Of a stretch of 64,000 nucleotides of DNA, positions 46,468-56,794 are shown piece after piece. The stretch is taken from assembly GCF_037176765.1 (NCBI RefSeq), contig NC_090022.1:182307117-182371116 (forward strand). Direction: 5' to 3'. The notes beneath the pieces are model-generated. The model was not told the origin of the DNA. It did not search any database and was given only the letters and a program-made list of their open reading frames with translations. How positions within the stretch are numbered: the stretch's first letter is position 1; every line of letters begins with the position of its first letter. The position numbers and the translations under genes were made by a program. The stretch comes from Anolis sagrei. Its lineage: Eukaryota > Chordata > Lepidosauria > Squamata > Anolidae.

Positions 46468-46473
46468 AATAAA
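46468..46473 (+). terminator. Predicted distal GNA13 polyadenylation signal
   Basis: A canonical AATAAA is followed about 30 bases later by a T/G-rich stretch (TATATTTTTGTGGTTTTG), the usual downstream element. An earlier AATAAA at 46308-46313 is an alternative. Confidence 0.6.
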
Positions 46474-46597
46474 CAATCTACATCCTCACTGTGCATACGG
46501 AGTATATATTTTTGTGGTTTTGAAACTGGTTTTCTTCAGAAAATAATTTTGCTCACAGCAAAGGCAGTTTTGGTCTTTGCCAAACTTTGATGGAAAT

Positions 46598-47222
46598 GGG
46601 TTGCTGTGAGTTTTCCAGGCTCTATGGCCATGTTCCAGAAATATTCCTTCCTGATGCTTTGCCCACATCTATGGCAAACTTCCTCAGTAGTTATGAAGTG
46701 TGTTGGAAACTAGGCAAGTGGGGTTTATATATCTGTGGAATGACCAGGGTGGGAGAAATAACTCTTGTCTGTTTTAGGCAAGTGTGAATGTTGCAATTGG
46801 CAAGTTTGATAAGCATTGAATGGCCTTGCAGCTTCAAAGCCTGGCTGCTTTGCCTGAGGGAATCTTTTGCTGGGAGGTGTGTTAGCTGGCCCTGATTATT
46901 TCTTCTCTGGAATTCCTGTTTTCTGAGTGTTGTTCTTTGCTATCCTGATTTTAGAGTTTTTTAATACTGGTAGCCAGATTTTGTTCATTTTCATGGTTTC
47001 CTCCTTTCTGTTGAAATTGTCCACATGCTTGTGGAGTTCAATGGCTTCTCTGTGTAGTCTGACATGGAATCAAGGAACATGAAAGAAACTGCAGACTAGT
47101 CAACCAGAGAAGTCAGCCATAGCAAAGCTCTTGATAAACCAACCTGGATACAATATATTATTTAAGAACACAGAAATGCTGAAGCACTCTAAACGTCAGG
47201 AGAGAATGTTTCTAGAACATGT
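46598..47222. mobile_element. Penelope-like fragment, rearranged
   Basis: 46598-47066 is the 3' part in reverse (GGGTTGCTGTGAGTTTTCC, ACTGGTAGCCAGATTTTG, CACATGCTTGTGGAGTTC). From 47067 the text switches to the forward sense of an upstream part (GAATCAAGGAACATGAAAG, GAAGTCAGCCATAGC), with a last scrap at 47186-47222. Old and incomplete. Confidence 0.75.
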
Positions 47223-47545
47223 GTTTTTTTAATAAATTGTACTTGTGTTTTTGTGGCATTTAATTTTACAAGTCACAGGAAGGCTGAGAGGGGTGGTATA
47301 CAAATACAGTAAAGAAATAAATCAAGCAAAAAGTGGGTGCTAGAAAAACTAACTAAAGCTGACTGGAACAACATGGGGATCACAACCAGACACAGTGAAG
47401 ACATCTTGCCCTTGCACTTTGCTACTCTGCTGCTGAGTACACATGCCCAGTGTGGAACATATCTCACCACGTTAAAACAGTGGACGTAGCTCTTAAGGAG
47501 ACATGCCACATTATCACAAGATGTCTAAACTATACTGTTTAGCCG

Positions 47546-48702
47546 TTACTTACTTTACTTAGGCGATCACTCGTAGTCTGAGGATGATGGTCCTCCAAGT
47601 TCGGTGTTGTGGCGGTGGGTCCGTAAGTGAATGTGGAGCCCTATTTTTTTATTTTTTATCTGCATCTTCTCCCACAGTGAGGGCATTGGTTTCCAGGTGG
47701 AAGGTGGTCCCAGTCGGGGTTGGCTTGATGGGCCTTCCTCTTGGCATGTTTCTCTCTTTCGCCCTCCATTCATGCCTCTTCAAATTCTGCAGCACTGCTG
47801 GTCACAGCTTACCTCCAACTGGAGCGCTCAAGGGCCAAGGCTTCCCAGTTCTCAGTGTCTATGCCAGAGTTTTTAAGGTTGGCTTTGAGCCCGTCTTTGA
47901 ATCTCTTTTCCTGCCCACCAACATTCCGTTCTTGAGTTCAGAGTAGAGCAGCTGCTTTGGGAGACAGTGGTCGGGCATTCGGACAACGTGGCCGATCCAG
48001 TGGAGTTGATGGCGGAGGACCATCGCTTCAATCCTGGTGCTCTTTGCTTCTTCTAGCACGCTGACATTTGTCCGCTTGTCTTCCCAAGAGATTTGCAGGA
48101 TTTTCCGGAGACAGCGCTGATGGAATTGTTCCAGGAGTTGCATGTGACGCCTGTAGACAGTCCACGTCATACAGGCATAGAGCAGGGTTGGGAGGACAAT
48201 AGCATTATGAACAAGCACCTTGGTACCCTACGGATGTCCCGGTCCTCAAACACTCTGCTTCATTCGGAAAAATGCTGCACTCGCAGAGCTCAGGCAGTGT
48301 TGAATTCCAGTGTCAATGTTGACTTTTGTGGAGAGGTAGCTACCAAGGTAGCATTTTCTAATGTTACTTAGCTGTATTTCTGGCATTGGAGAGGGATTGG
48401 CTGGTGACTGCTGGAAGAGCACTTTGGTTTTCTCGATGTTTAATGACAGGCTGAGCTTCTCGTATGCTTCTGCGAAGGTGTGTAGAGTGGCTTGTAGATC
48501 TTCTGAATGTGCACAGATGACATTGTCATCAGCATACTGGAGTTCTATAATAGATGTTGTTGTAACCTTGGTTTTGGCTTTCAGTCTGCTGAGGTTAAAT
48601 ATCTTGCCATCTGTCCGATAGATGATTTCCACTCCAGTGGGAAGCTTCCCATCAACAAGGTGAAGTATCATAGCAATGAAGATGGAAAATAAAGTTTAGG
48701 TA
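47546..48702 (-). mobile_element. LINE family B, inserted in family A
   Basis: Flanked by TTTAGCCG at 47538-47545 and 48703-48710. The minus strand encodes LSRLKAKTKVTTTSIIELQY then ADDN (RT catalytic box, first Tyr-Ala-Asp-Asp intact), HQRCLRKILQISWEDKRTN, HQLHWIGHVVRMPDHCLPKQ and the RIKKNKK-side tail. The 3' end is (AAGTAAAGTAAGTAA). Frame breaks occur near 47860 and 48250. Longer than the copy at 11600, so it includes more of the RT. Confidence 0.92.
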
Positions 48703-49044
48703 TTTAGCCGGCATTGCGCCACCTGATATCTGCAGGAAAGTAGCAGCCAGCAATGAAAGGACCAAAACAATGAAATCTCCAGCCCATCCTCTGTTCGGGT
48801 ATCAGCCAGCATGCCAACGACTTAAATCAAGAAACAGCTTTCCTAAGATCTACAGAGACACTCACATGAACACTTCAGCAAGTGAGAGTCCAAAAGTGGC
48901 AGGCTAAAACCCAATCTTCAGTCAGTGACTGAGACTGAATGAGAAACTCCCTCCTGGGCACACAGAAGATTGGGCAACTTGGAAGGCGCTGGAGAAACTG
49001 CAGTCTGGCACCATGAGATGCCAAGCCAACCTTAAAAAATGGGG

Positions 49045-50535
49045 CTACAAATTTATTTATTTATTTATTTACTTTGCTTATATACCGCTGTTCTCTGCCC
49101 GGGGGCGACTCACAGTGGTGTACAACATAGGAAGAACAAAATTTAGAACACAGTATAAAAACAATTCACAATCCTTTATACAAAAGCATTATACCAAAAG
49201 CATTATACAAAACACTGTCATTGCTACGAAAACCATTCAGTGTCGTCTCATCGTCTAAACCACAATCCAATATCATTTTCTGTTGATCCATTCCTATAGT
49301 CATTACCAATCATTGCACTTCTTGTTCAAACGCCTTCTTGAACAACCAAGTCTTTAACTTCCTGCGGAATATCATCAAGGAAGGAGCCAGTCTAATGTCC
49401 ACGGGAAGGGTGTTCCACAGCCGAGGAGCCACCACCGAGAAGGCCCTATCTCTTGTCCCCACCAGCCGTGCTTGTGAAGCAGGCAGGATCGAGAGCAGGG
49501 CCTCCCCGGAAGATCTCAAAGTCCTGGTGGGCTCGTAGGTCGAGATGCGGTCGGAAAGGTATCTTGGGCCGGAACCGTTTAAGGCTTTATAGGCCAACGC
49601 CAGCACCTTGAATTGAGCCCGGTAGCAAATTGGCAGCCAGTGGAGCTGGTACAACAAGGGGGTTGTATGCTCCCTGCATCCCGCTCCTGTAAGTATCATG
49701 GCTGCAGCATGCTGGACCAATTGAAGCTTCCGGGCCGTCTTCAAAGGCAACCCCACGTAGAGAGCGTTGCAGTAGTCTAAACGGGATGTAACCAGAGCGT
49801 GGACTATCGTGGCCAAGTCAGACTTCCCAAGGTATGGGCGCAGCTGGCGCACGAGCCTTAGCTGTGCAAATGCTCCCCTGGTCACCACCGAGACCTGGGG
49901 CTCCAGGCTCAGTGATGAATCCAGGATCACACCCAAGCTGCGAACGTGCGCCTTCAAGGGGAGTGCGACCCCGTCCAGCACAGGCTGTAACCCTATGCCC
50001 TGTTCGGCCTTGCGACTGACCAGGAGTACCTCTGTCTTGTCTGGATTCAATTTCAATTTGTTCGCCCTCATCCAGATCGTTACAGCGGCCAGGCACCGGT
50101 TCAGGACCTCGACAGCCTCCCTAGTAGCAGGTGGAAAGGAGTGACAGAGTTGGGCATCATTTGCGTACAGATGACATTGTACCCCGAAACTCCGGATGAT
50201 CTCTCCCAGCGGCTTCATGTAGATATTAAACATGGGAGACAGTATTGAGCCCTGAGGAACCCCACAAGACAAAGGTTGTGGGGTTGAACAGGTGTCCCCC
50301 AATAACACTTTCTGGGACCGGCCCTCCAGGAATGACCGGAGCCACTGTAAAACAGTGCCCCCGAGACCCATCTCCGCAAGGCGCCCCAAAGAATACCGTG
50401 GTCGACGGTATCGAAGGCCGCTGAGAGGTCCAGCAGCACCAACAGGGACACACTCCCCCTGTCGAGCTCCCGGCGCAGATCATCCACTAAGGCGACCAAG
50501 ACTGTCTCGGTTCCATGTCCCGGTCTGAAACCAGA
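49045..50535 (-). mobile_element. L2-like LINE, 5'-truncated, with a 359-codon open stretch
   Basis: The minus strand 50389-49310 is open for 359 codons: [20 protein letters not shown] (the RT YADD box reads YAND), WMRANKLKLNPDKTEVLLVS, VTSRLDYCNALYVGLP, QLHWLPICYRAQFKVLALAY and RLWNTLPVDIR. Upstream, in another frame, lie [20 protein letters not shown] and [12 protein letters not shown], so there is one frameshift near 50390. The tail, (AAATAAAT)n at 49045-49065, follows GCGGTATATAAGCAAAG. One of the least decayed LINE bodies in the window, yet inactive. Confidence 0.92.
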
Positions 50536-50844
50536 CTGTGCGAAAGGAGTGCGAATATGGAGAAGAGCAGACCACTTACTACAATGTCGTCTGAGCCCTG
50601 CCACATGCACACTGGAGGACATCCTTATAACAACACCAGATGCACTCTGTGTGGTCAAAGGAAATTTAGTAGAATGCCAAGTTTGTGGTTTTTTATACAC
50701 CATAACTGTATTCTCAATTCGCTTCTGACACGATAAATCAATAAAATGAGTCACAAGTGGGGTCAAACTGCGACAGTGTAAGACAGTTGCCTTTACAGGC
50801 CAATGCTTGGAGGCCTCCTTGCAGTCCTGCTTGCCTGTCTGCTA

Positions 50845-51115
50845 AGAAGCCGAGGAGTGAGCGGGGAGAGGGGCATGCGCGCGGAAGGATACGCTGCTGC
50901 TGGCGAGTTGGTCGCGTGGCGGAGGGAGACCAGAGGCTGTTGAGGGAGACCGGTGGGCGCGCGAGAGGTGATTCGACCACTGAGGGCGGAGGGAAGGAGT
51001 GAGTGCTGAGTTTTGTAGTTCCAAGAAGCAGCCATTGCTGCGCGCGGGCGGGGGGAGGAGAGGTGGGGTGGGGGGTGCTAGGCGCGCGGGCGCCATTTCA
51101 AGGCTCCAACCTCCA
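50845..51115 (+). promoter_or_regulatory. AMZ2: CpG island, probable AMZ2 promoter and non-coding exon 1
   Basis: This isolated GC- and CpG-rich block between transposons contains a GCATGCGC NRF1-type site (50873-50880) directly followed by an ETS-like GCGGAAGGA (50881-50889). Near its end is a GCGCCATTT (YY1-like, reverse orientation). No long coding frame with known similarity is seen. AMZ2 coding starts 5.4 kb downstream, right at a splice acceptor, so an upstream non-coding exon is required, and this island is the only promoter-like sequence in between. The donor of that exon cannot be chosen from sequence alone. The same promoter could also fire towards the minus strand. Confidence 0.6.
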
Positions 51116-51171
51116 CGAATTCTGTCAGAGAAGGGCTGTCAAATAAGATAAAACTACTTGCCTAAAAAAAC

Positions 51172-51228
51172 ATGGTGAAATGCCTGGGGTTACCATAAGT
51201 CGACAGGCCAAGCTTTGAAAAAAAAAAA
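51172..51228 (+). mobile_element. SINE tail fragment
   Basis: GGGGTTACCATAAGTCGACAG-type text followed by A12 resembles the 3' tail of the 5S-derived SINE at 19525. Confidence 0.55.
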
Positions 51229-51349
51229 AGAGGCCTGAGGTGCTTTTTATGCCAATCCTTCCTGTCAGTTATGAACCTTTAAAAAAATACTGGTCCACAG
51301 ATGAACCTCAGCGTGTCTGGGATGATGCATAGCATGGATATGTATGTGG

Positions 51350-51628
51350 GGTTTTGTTTGGGTTTTGTTTTGTTTTTTTTGGTGTCAGAAGACTTGAGAA
51401 ACTGCAAGTCACTTCTGGTGTGGGAGAACTGGCTGTCTGTAAGGATGTTGCCCAGGGGACGCACGGATGTTTTGATGTTTTACCATTCCTGTGGGAGGTT
51501 TCCCTCATGTCCCCGCATGGGGAGCTGGAGCTGACATTGGGAGCTCATCCACGCTCTTCCCCAGATTCAAACCTATGACCCGATGGTCTTCAGTCCTGCC
51601 AGCACAAGGGTTTAACCCACTGCTCCTA
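51350..51628 (-). mobile_element. tRNA-derived SINE
   Basis: Read on the minus strand: head GCAGTGGGTTAAACCCTTGT (A box region) and GGTTTGAATCT (B box), body CATGCGGGGACATGAGGGAA and ATCAAAACATCC, end CTCAAGTCTTCTGACACC, then an A-rich tail. It abuts the hAT element at 51646. Confidence 0.85.
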
Positions 51629-51645
51629 TATGTATAGATATAGAT

Positions 51646-52370
51646 CAGGGACCTGAGGGTCGGGACCCCTGAGGGGGTCGCGAAGGGATGTCAGAGGGGT
51701 CACCAAAGACCATCAGAAAACACAGTATTTTCTGATGGTCATGGAATTGCATGTGGGAAGTTTGAGCTAATTCTATCGTTGGTGGAGTTCAGAATGCTCT
51801 TTGATTGTAATAAACTATAAATCCCAGCAACTACAACTCCCAAAAGTCAAGGTCTATTTTCCCCAGGCTCCACCAGTGTTCACATTTGCGCATATTGAGT
51901 ATTTGTGCCAAGTTTGGTCCAGATCCACCATTGCGTGAGGCCACAGTGTTCTCTGGATATAGGTAAACTACAACTCCCAAACTCATGGTCAATACCCACC
52001 AAACCCTTCCAGTGTTTTCCAGTGGTCATGGGAGTTCTGTGTGGTAAATTAGGTTCAAATCCATCGCTGGTGGAGTTCAGAATGCTCTTTGATTGTAGGC
52101 GAACTATAAATCCCAGCAACCACAACTCCCAAATTACAAAATCAATCCTCCCCCAACCCCACTTACATGTGGGTGCATTGGGTATTTGTGCCCAGTTTGG
52201 TCCAGTGAATGAAAATACATCTTGCATATCTAATATTTACATTATGATTTATAACAGCAGTAAAATGGCTGCTATGAAGTAGCAACAAAAACAATGTTAT
52301 GGTTGGGGGTCACCACAACATGAGGGATTGTATTAAGGGGTCGCGGCATTAGGAAGGTTGAGAACCACTG
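51646..52370 (+). mobile_element. hAT-like element, full length, with perfect target duplication
   Basis: 725 bp, flanked by ATATAGAT at 51638-51645 and 52371-52378. Left end CAGGGACCTGAGGGTC, right end GGAAGGTTGAGAACCACTG. The interior carries the shared module in the same order as the Helitron at 8937. No transposase. Confidence 0.95.
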
Positions 52371-52391
52371 ATATAGATAGACACACACATG

Positions 52392-52498
52392 TACAGGCAG
52401 TCTCCAATTACAAACAGGATAGGTTCTGTAGGTTTGTCTTAAGTTGAATTAGTATATAAGTCAGAACTGGTACATTTTCTAAATGTAACTCCGTGTGT
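52392..52498 (+). repeat. Interspersed repeat, copy 2 (copy 1 at 28745)
   Basis: GGATAGGTTCTGTAGGTTTG, CTTAAGTTGAATTAGTATA and GTCAGAACTGGTACATTTTC match 28745-28865. Confidence 0.7.
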
Positions 52499-52574
52499 GT
52501 ATGTATGTGTATATGTATATCAATATATCTCATATCTATCTCAGCACAACTCATAGAACAGAGGATGGGCCAGA

Positions 52575-52690
52575 TATGAAATGAGAGAAGCCTCCCCACA
52601 GGATAGTAACACATCCGGGCATTCCCTGGGCGTTGTCTTTGTAGACGGCTGATTCTCTCACACCAGAAGCCATTTGCAGTAAAAGTACTT
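52575..52690 (+). mobile_element. tRNA-derived SINE, 3' part
   Basis: GAAATGAGAGAAGCCTCCC, CATCCGGGCATTCCCTGGGC and TCTCTCACACCAGAAGCC follow the body of the SINE at 51350. The head is missing. Confidence 0.75.
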
Positions 52691-53094
52691 CACTTTGGTT
52701 TTTAAAAAAGGCCCCATATGTCATATTGGTTTTATTGACTTGATATTAATATTGAAATACAGTAATTAAAAGCAGATTAGGGTAACTTAAAGTTAACATT
52801 TCCCCAAAAATGATTTTATTTTTATTTAAAGTTTTGTTTCTTCAAATTTTCTTGCCAGTTGCTTGAGATTTCTGCTTACTTGAATTCCAGTGAACTGAGA
52901 ATCTACTGTAGATAGATATGTAGATAGAGTATCCCAAAATGTTTATACATCCTTAAACAATTAGTAGTATACTGTGTATGATGGTTATTCGAAGGCTAAA
53001 TAAATACACACACATCATCATAAAAGGGTGTGCATACCCTATAGCAGATAATAGTAACAATGTTGGGTATTTGAAGGCCAAATAAGTGCATTTA

Positions 53095-53290
53095 TGCTGA
53101 AGAATATATGTTATACTATAAAATCTTTGCCATGGCTCAGTGTTGAGGAATAATGGGAGTTACAGTTTTACAGGGTCTTTAGCCATCTCTGCGGGGCCTC
53201 ACTAAACTACATCTCCCAGGAGTCTACAGCTGTGACATTTAAAGTGGAGTCAAACTGTATTAATTTTACAATGTAGCTGTGCTCCTAGGG
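53095..53290. mobile_element. MITE-2 copy, aged
   Basis: GCCATGGCTCAGTGTTGAGG, CTAAACTACATCTCCCAGG and GTGGAGTCAAACTGTATTAA are the two arms of MITE-2. Confidence 0.7.
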
Positions 53291-54254
53291 ACTCACAACC
53301 ATTGGGGGAGGGGGAGAGATATTGTCAGGTCATGGCTAAGTGAATCTATGGATAAGGTGGGGGTGTTTGTAATCATGATTTGATTAGGATTATAAATTCC
53401 ACCTTCAAATATAATTTTATGTAAGATGTTAAAATTGTCATTCATGTGTAGTCATGTACTCCACTGTTTAGCACCAAGTTATGAATCTCATTTAAAGTTG
53501 CTCTTGTAATTTTGTGACACTTTTCTACTTCTGAACTCTTCCATTCTATTACAGATGTATACATTTTTGGTGAAGAAAAAAATTGCAAATGAAGCTCCAG
53601 AATCATAAGTCATTAAGGATGTGTATCTGCTTTGGAATTCATTGTACATGAAATTTGATTTCCTTCCTGTTACTTTTTAAATTGTGTTTAAATGCATTTT
53701 GCCCCAGAAGGAGGTATGTAGCTTTCATTAAACTGTCAAAAAACTCTAAGCATCACTGTCCTGTGGAATTGCAGCAAAACTAGTCCTGTCATTAATTAGT
53801 CAAGTGCCCTAAGCAGCAAAAAGTAGTCACCTCAAGCAGAAAAATGTAGGTATCAGCAGGTTGTTACTTAATTAAGATTGTATTTTCACTGTCTAGATTG
53901 GGGAAGAGCCAGAAGGAAACTTATCTGTTTCAAATGTCAAAAAGAGTGTGCAGCTTGACATTGAAAATTGTACATTTGTTGATGTTCCTCAAACAACTTT
54001 GACCCAACCTCTTACTTTAAATCCTTCTTTTAAAAAGATCTAGTATTGAATTATATGTAATAACTGTATTTTAAGATAATTAATTGTTATTTAAATTTGC
54101 ACCTCAAAATGATAATTGCAATGTTACTAAAAAGGTAAAGTTTATTTAAGTATTTTTAATATATAGTCTGATCAATTATATTAAATTTGGTTGGGATGCA
54201 GAGTTTTGTTCACAGAATAAAACTTTTGTCTCCGTCCCCTGGAGCCACAGTCCC
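53291..54254. other. Probable AMZ2 non-coding-exon/intron region, nothing firm
   Basis: AT-rich single-copy-looking sequence. A polypyrimidine tract and CAG at about 53540-53553 (CATTCTATTACAG) could be the acceptor of a non-coding exon, but nothing in the sequence confirms it. Confidence 0.35.
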
Positions 54255-54373
54255 TTGATCTTCCAGAGCTGCAACTTAGAGCCAGGTTGAATCTTCACTG
54301 CCTAATAATCCAGTTTAATACAGTTATTCTGGATTCTGAAACTGCATTATATGGCAGTGTAGATGGGGCCTGA
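54255..54373. mobile_element. MITE-1-like fragment
   Basis: CCTAATAATCCAGTTTAATA and GCATTATATGGCAGTGTAG with end GATGGGGCCT resemble the MITE-1 arm, degenerate. Confidence 0.5.
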
Positions 54374-54689
54374 ATAAGGCACCTTTTGGAAAAAGGCATG
54401 GAAAATGGGTCTGTAGCCACAAAGCACAAAGGATAGAAATTAGAGGCCCAGTATTGCTGTTCCTTCAGCTCTCAGCCTTTTAATAATATCAACTAACTGT
54501 TTGTGTACTAATAATTTCTTTGCATTCTTGCCTGCCTTACTTTCTCAGGAGTGTTTAAATATTATTGACTATTAGGTCATCATGCTATATTCTTCATTTA
54601 CTGTAAAATATGTTGCAGAAACTGATTAAACATATGAGAATTGATATAACACAAACTCATCAGCTGATTTTAAGATGATGTATGTGGTG

Positions 54690-55330
54690 TGTTCCAAAAA
54701 TAATGGGAATTGTTTATTTTAAAAAATGTTTGTCTTGAACAGATGTGCAACTCCAGTTTACCCTCTTGAAAATAGGCTCTTTGTGATCAAATACAGCAAT
54801 GATTCTATCATTGCTGGACACTTCTTATAGCAGTGGAGGAAGCCTTTACTTGAGATGCTGCCATTCAAAGCCATTGTTGCAGCTTCCTGGACATTTTCAC
54901 CTGCCCCAAAAAGATATTGTTTGAGGTGGGTTTTGAGCTTGGAGAAAGACACTGCAAGGAGCCATATGGTGGGTGGGGAAGCCATCAGAACAGCCCTCAC
55001 ATGATGAGCCACATTGTTCTCAGTTCGTGAAGCTGCTGCTCCAGACTCTTCCGCATTTTCGCTCATGACAAGACACAAAAACTATTACACACTTTGCTAA
55101 CATAAACTATTGCTACAAAGGCACATACTACACTGAAGAAGGCCAAACTGTGGTTTCCCCTCCATCTGCCTTGCCCACACTTTCCTTTCCTGGTCTTTCT
55201 GTGCTTCATCAGATAATCATTCTCATTACTTTTAGGTCAGACAACATATATATGGGTGTACAAATAAAAGGCAGTCTCATTATTTGCTACTGAAATATTT
55301 CTTGCATACCAATATGAGATGTGTAAAGCA
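54690..55330 (-). mobile_element. Mariner remnant with a transposase C-terminal piece
   Basis: Left end GTGTTCCAAAAATAATGGG is mariner-like. On the minus strand, 55078-54758 encodes a short start (MSENAEESGAA) joined to text like the mariner transposase end: FSKLKTHLKQYLFGAGENVQ and FLHCYKKCPAMIES. The DDD catalytic region is missing, so it is an internally deleted copy. The right terminus was not found with confidence. Confidence 0.6.
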
Positions 55331-56511
55331 AAAACAACGAGAAGCACAACAAAACAACCTCTCCACAGTGTTGTAATTGTATGCTTTCTCAAGTGCGTGC
55401 AAGAAAGCAATGGCAGTATTATATATTTATAGGATTTATAAACTGTTACATTTCACCTTTCCTTCAGAGCATTCATGAAACATCTGAACATTTACTTCAG
55501 GCAAGGTTTTGGCTGAGAAACAATTTATCTTGAGGAGCTTTTTGACAAGAGGTGTCAGAGTCCAAAGACCTGTCAATCACACAATGTGAGTTTCAATTCT
55601 TTTGATAAAGAAAAACACCCCTTAAATTCATCACATGGTGAATTTATTTTGAAAAATTGGGAGCATTAAAACTATGTTGGTAGAGGGCATGATGTATTTT
55701 CTTGCTGATCATAAGTAGCTGTTTGAATCTTTCTGTTGTCTGGAGTTTATAACTTATGAACATAATTACTCTGGTGTACAAACAAAATAATTGTGCCTTA
55801 AAATCAATATTAATGTAAGCACACATCTCAGAGTAATGAATTAGCATGGTGGGCATGTAAGAGCTTGTTAAGATGTTTGTTTTTTCTTTAGTATGGACTT
55901 AGAAGGAGTCAGCACAATGTAGTGGGTTGAGTGTTGGATTAGAGCTGTGGGAGACTCCCTGTTTAGCCATGGAAACCTACTGGATAATCTTGGGGAATTG
56001 ACATCCACATAAAAACAACTCAGAGCTATGTGCTACTTACATTGGGAAAACCCTTTTGATGCAAAACTGAGGTCCATAAAATAAGAGTTCTGGCAGTGTA
56101 TCTTGCTGTGCTTGGTAGGAAATACTTATATGAAAAAGAAAAATTTAAACTGGGCTGAATGCTCCATGACATAATATATGTAACTAGTGATGACTGAGCT
56201 TTCAGCAATGTTTTCCCTTGCTGGTTTTGTCTAAAAGCAGAAGCTGATTGTGAAATGGCGGTTGGCATGGAAAAAAGGAAGGGAATGAGGAACCTGAACC
56301 TTGCATATGAAGGACATGATAGTTGCTGAATAAGCAGCAAACTGCAGAAGATGGGTGGTTGGGTTACTATTCTGTTCATAAAAGGAATAATAGGAACTTG
56401 CAATGAGTACTGATGACATGATGGAAGAAGAGGAACTTTTTTTAAACAGATGCTGGCGTGAGAAACAGTATTCATAAACTTTTTTTTGTCTTTTCCTCCC
56501 CTCATTATTAG
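55331..56511. other. Intron before AMZ2 coding exon 1, nothing recognised
   Basis: AT-rich sequence ending in the TTTTCCTCCCCTCATTATTAG acceptor region. I see no gene or repeat signature in it. Confidence 0.5.
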
Positions 56512-56794
56512 ATGAAAGTAATTAAGCATTCTGAAGAGGCGCTGAAATTGGCTCTGATCTCCAAAGACACAAAGCTTGTGAGGCTTTATGAGAACTTTGA
56601 ACCAAAAGAGAAGCTTTTGCTAAGTCAAGCATTTCAACCAGGCAGTGTTCTCTTTAAGCCCATCACACTATATTCTGAGTCGGATTGGATCTCCTCACAT
56701 CCAGAACCTACCCAGGATTTTGCACAATTTTATCATGACCCTCACAGAAACACACCATCTCCTCAGAAAAATCGGATTTATGTTCAGCCCATTG
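56512..56794 (+). CDS. AMZ2: AMZ2 coding exon 1 (archaemetzincin-2, residues 1-95)
   Basis: AMZ2 is a predicted zinc metallopeptidase of the archaemetzincin family. This exon holds 94 codons plus one base, the same count as I recall for human. Shared signatures are the opening VIKHSE/ALISK, the AFQP...LF.PITL stretch near residues 40-53, SDWISSHPEP and the TPSP...IYVQ end. ATG 56512 directly abuts a splice acceptor (ATTATTAG), so the 5'UTR must lie on upstream exons. The donor GTAATG is phase 1. The N-terminal part of AMZ2 has no catalytic residues. The next two exons continue in phase with strong similarity, so this is a real gene rather than a processed copy. Confidence 0.95.

Larger units (their letters stand above)
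42859..46490 (+). other. GNA13: GNA13 3'UTR (about 3.6 kb, predicted)
   Basis: AT-rich unique sequence runs from the stop codon to a polyadenylation signal at 46468, with one MITE inserted at about 44050-44162. Intermediate AATAAA signals near 45033 and 46308 could give shorter isoforms. One TGCCAAA (43473-43479) matches the seed of the miR-96/182 family, which is reported to target GNA13 in mammals; a single seed match is weak evidence. The extent is inferred from the lack of other genes before the Penelope fragment at 46598. Confidence 0.65.
47325..50745 (+). mobile_element. LINE family A, host of two nested LINEs
   Basis: Three pieces in + orientation belong to one element: 47325-47545 (CATGGGGATCACAACCAGAC, ACACATGCCCAGTGTGGAAC), 48703-49040 (encoding LAGIAPPDICRKVAASNERT and HPLFGYQPACQRLKSRNS) and about 50545-50745 (GAGAAGAGCAGACCACTTAC, then CTTCTGACACGATAAATC at the end). 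The pieces join in order once the inserts at 47546-48702 and 49045-50535 are set aside. A jockey-superfamily LINE by its C-terminal CxxG-type finger; exact clade not resolved. Confidence 0.8.
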
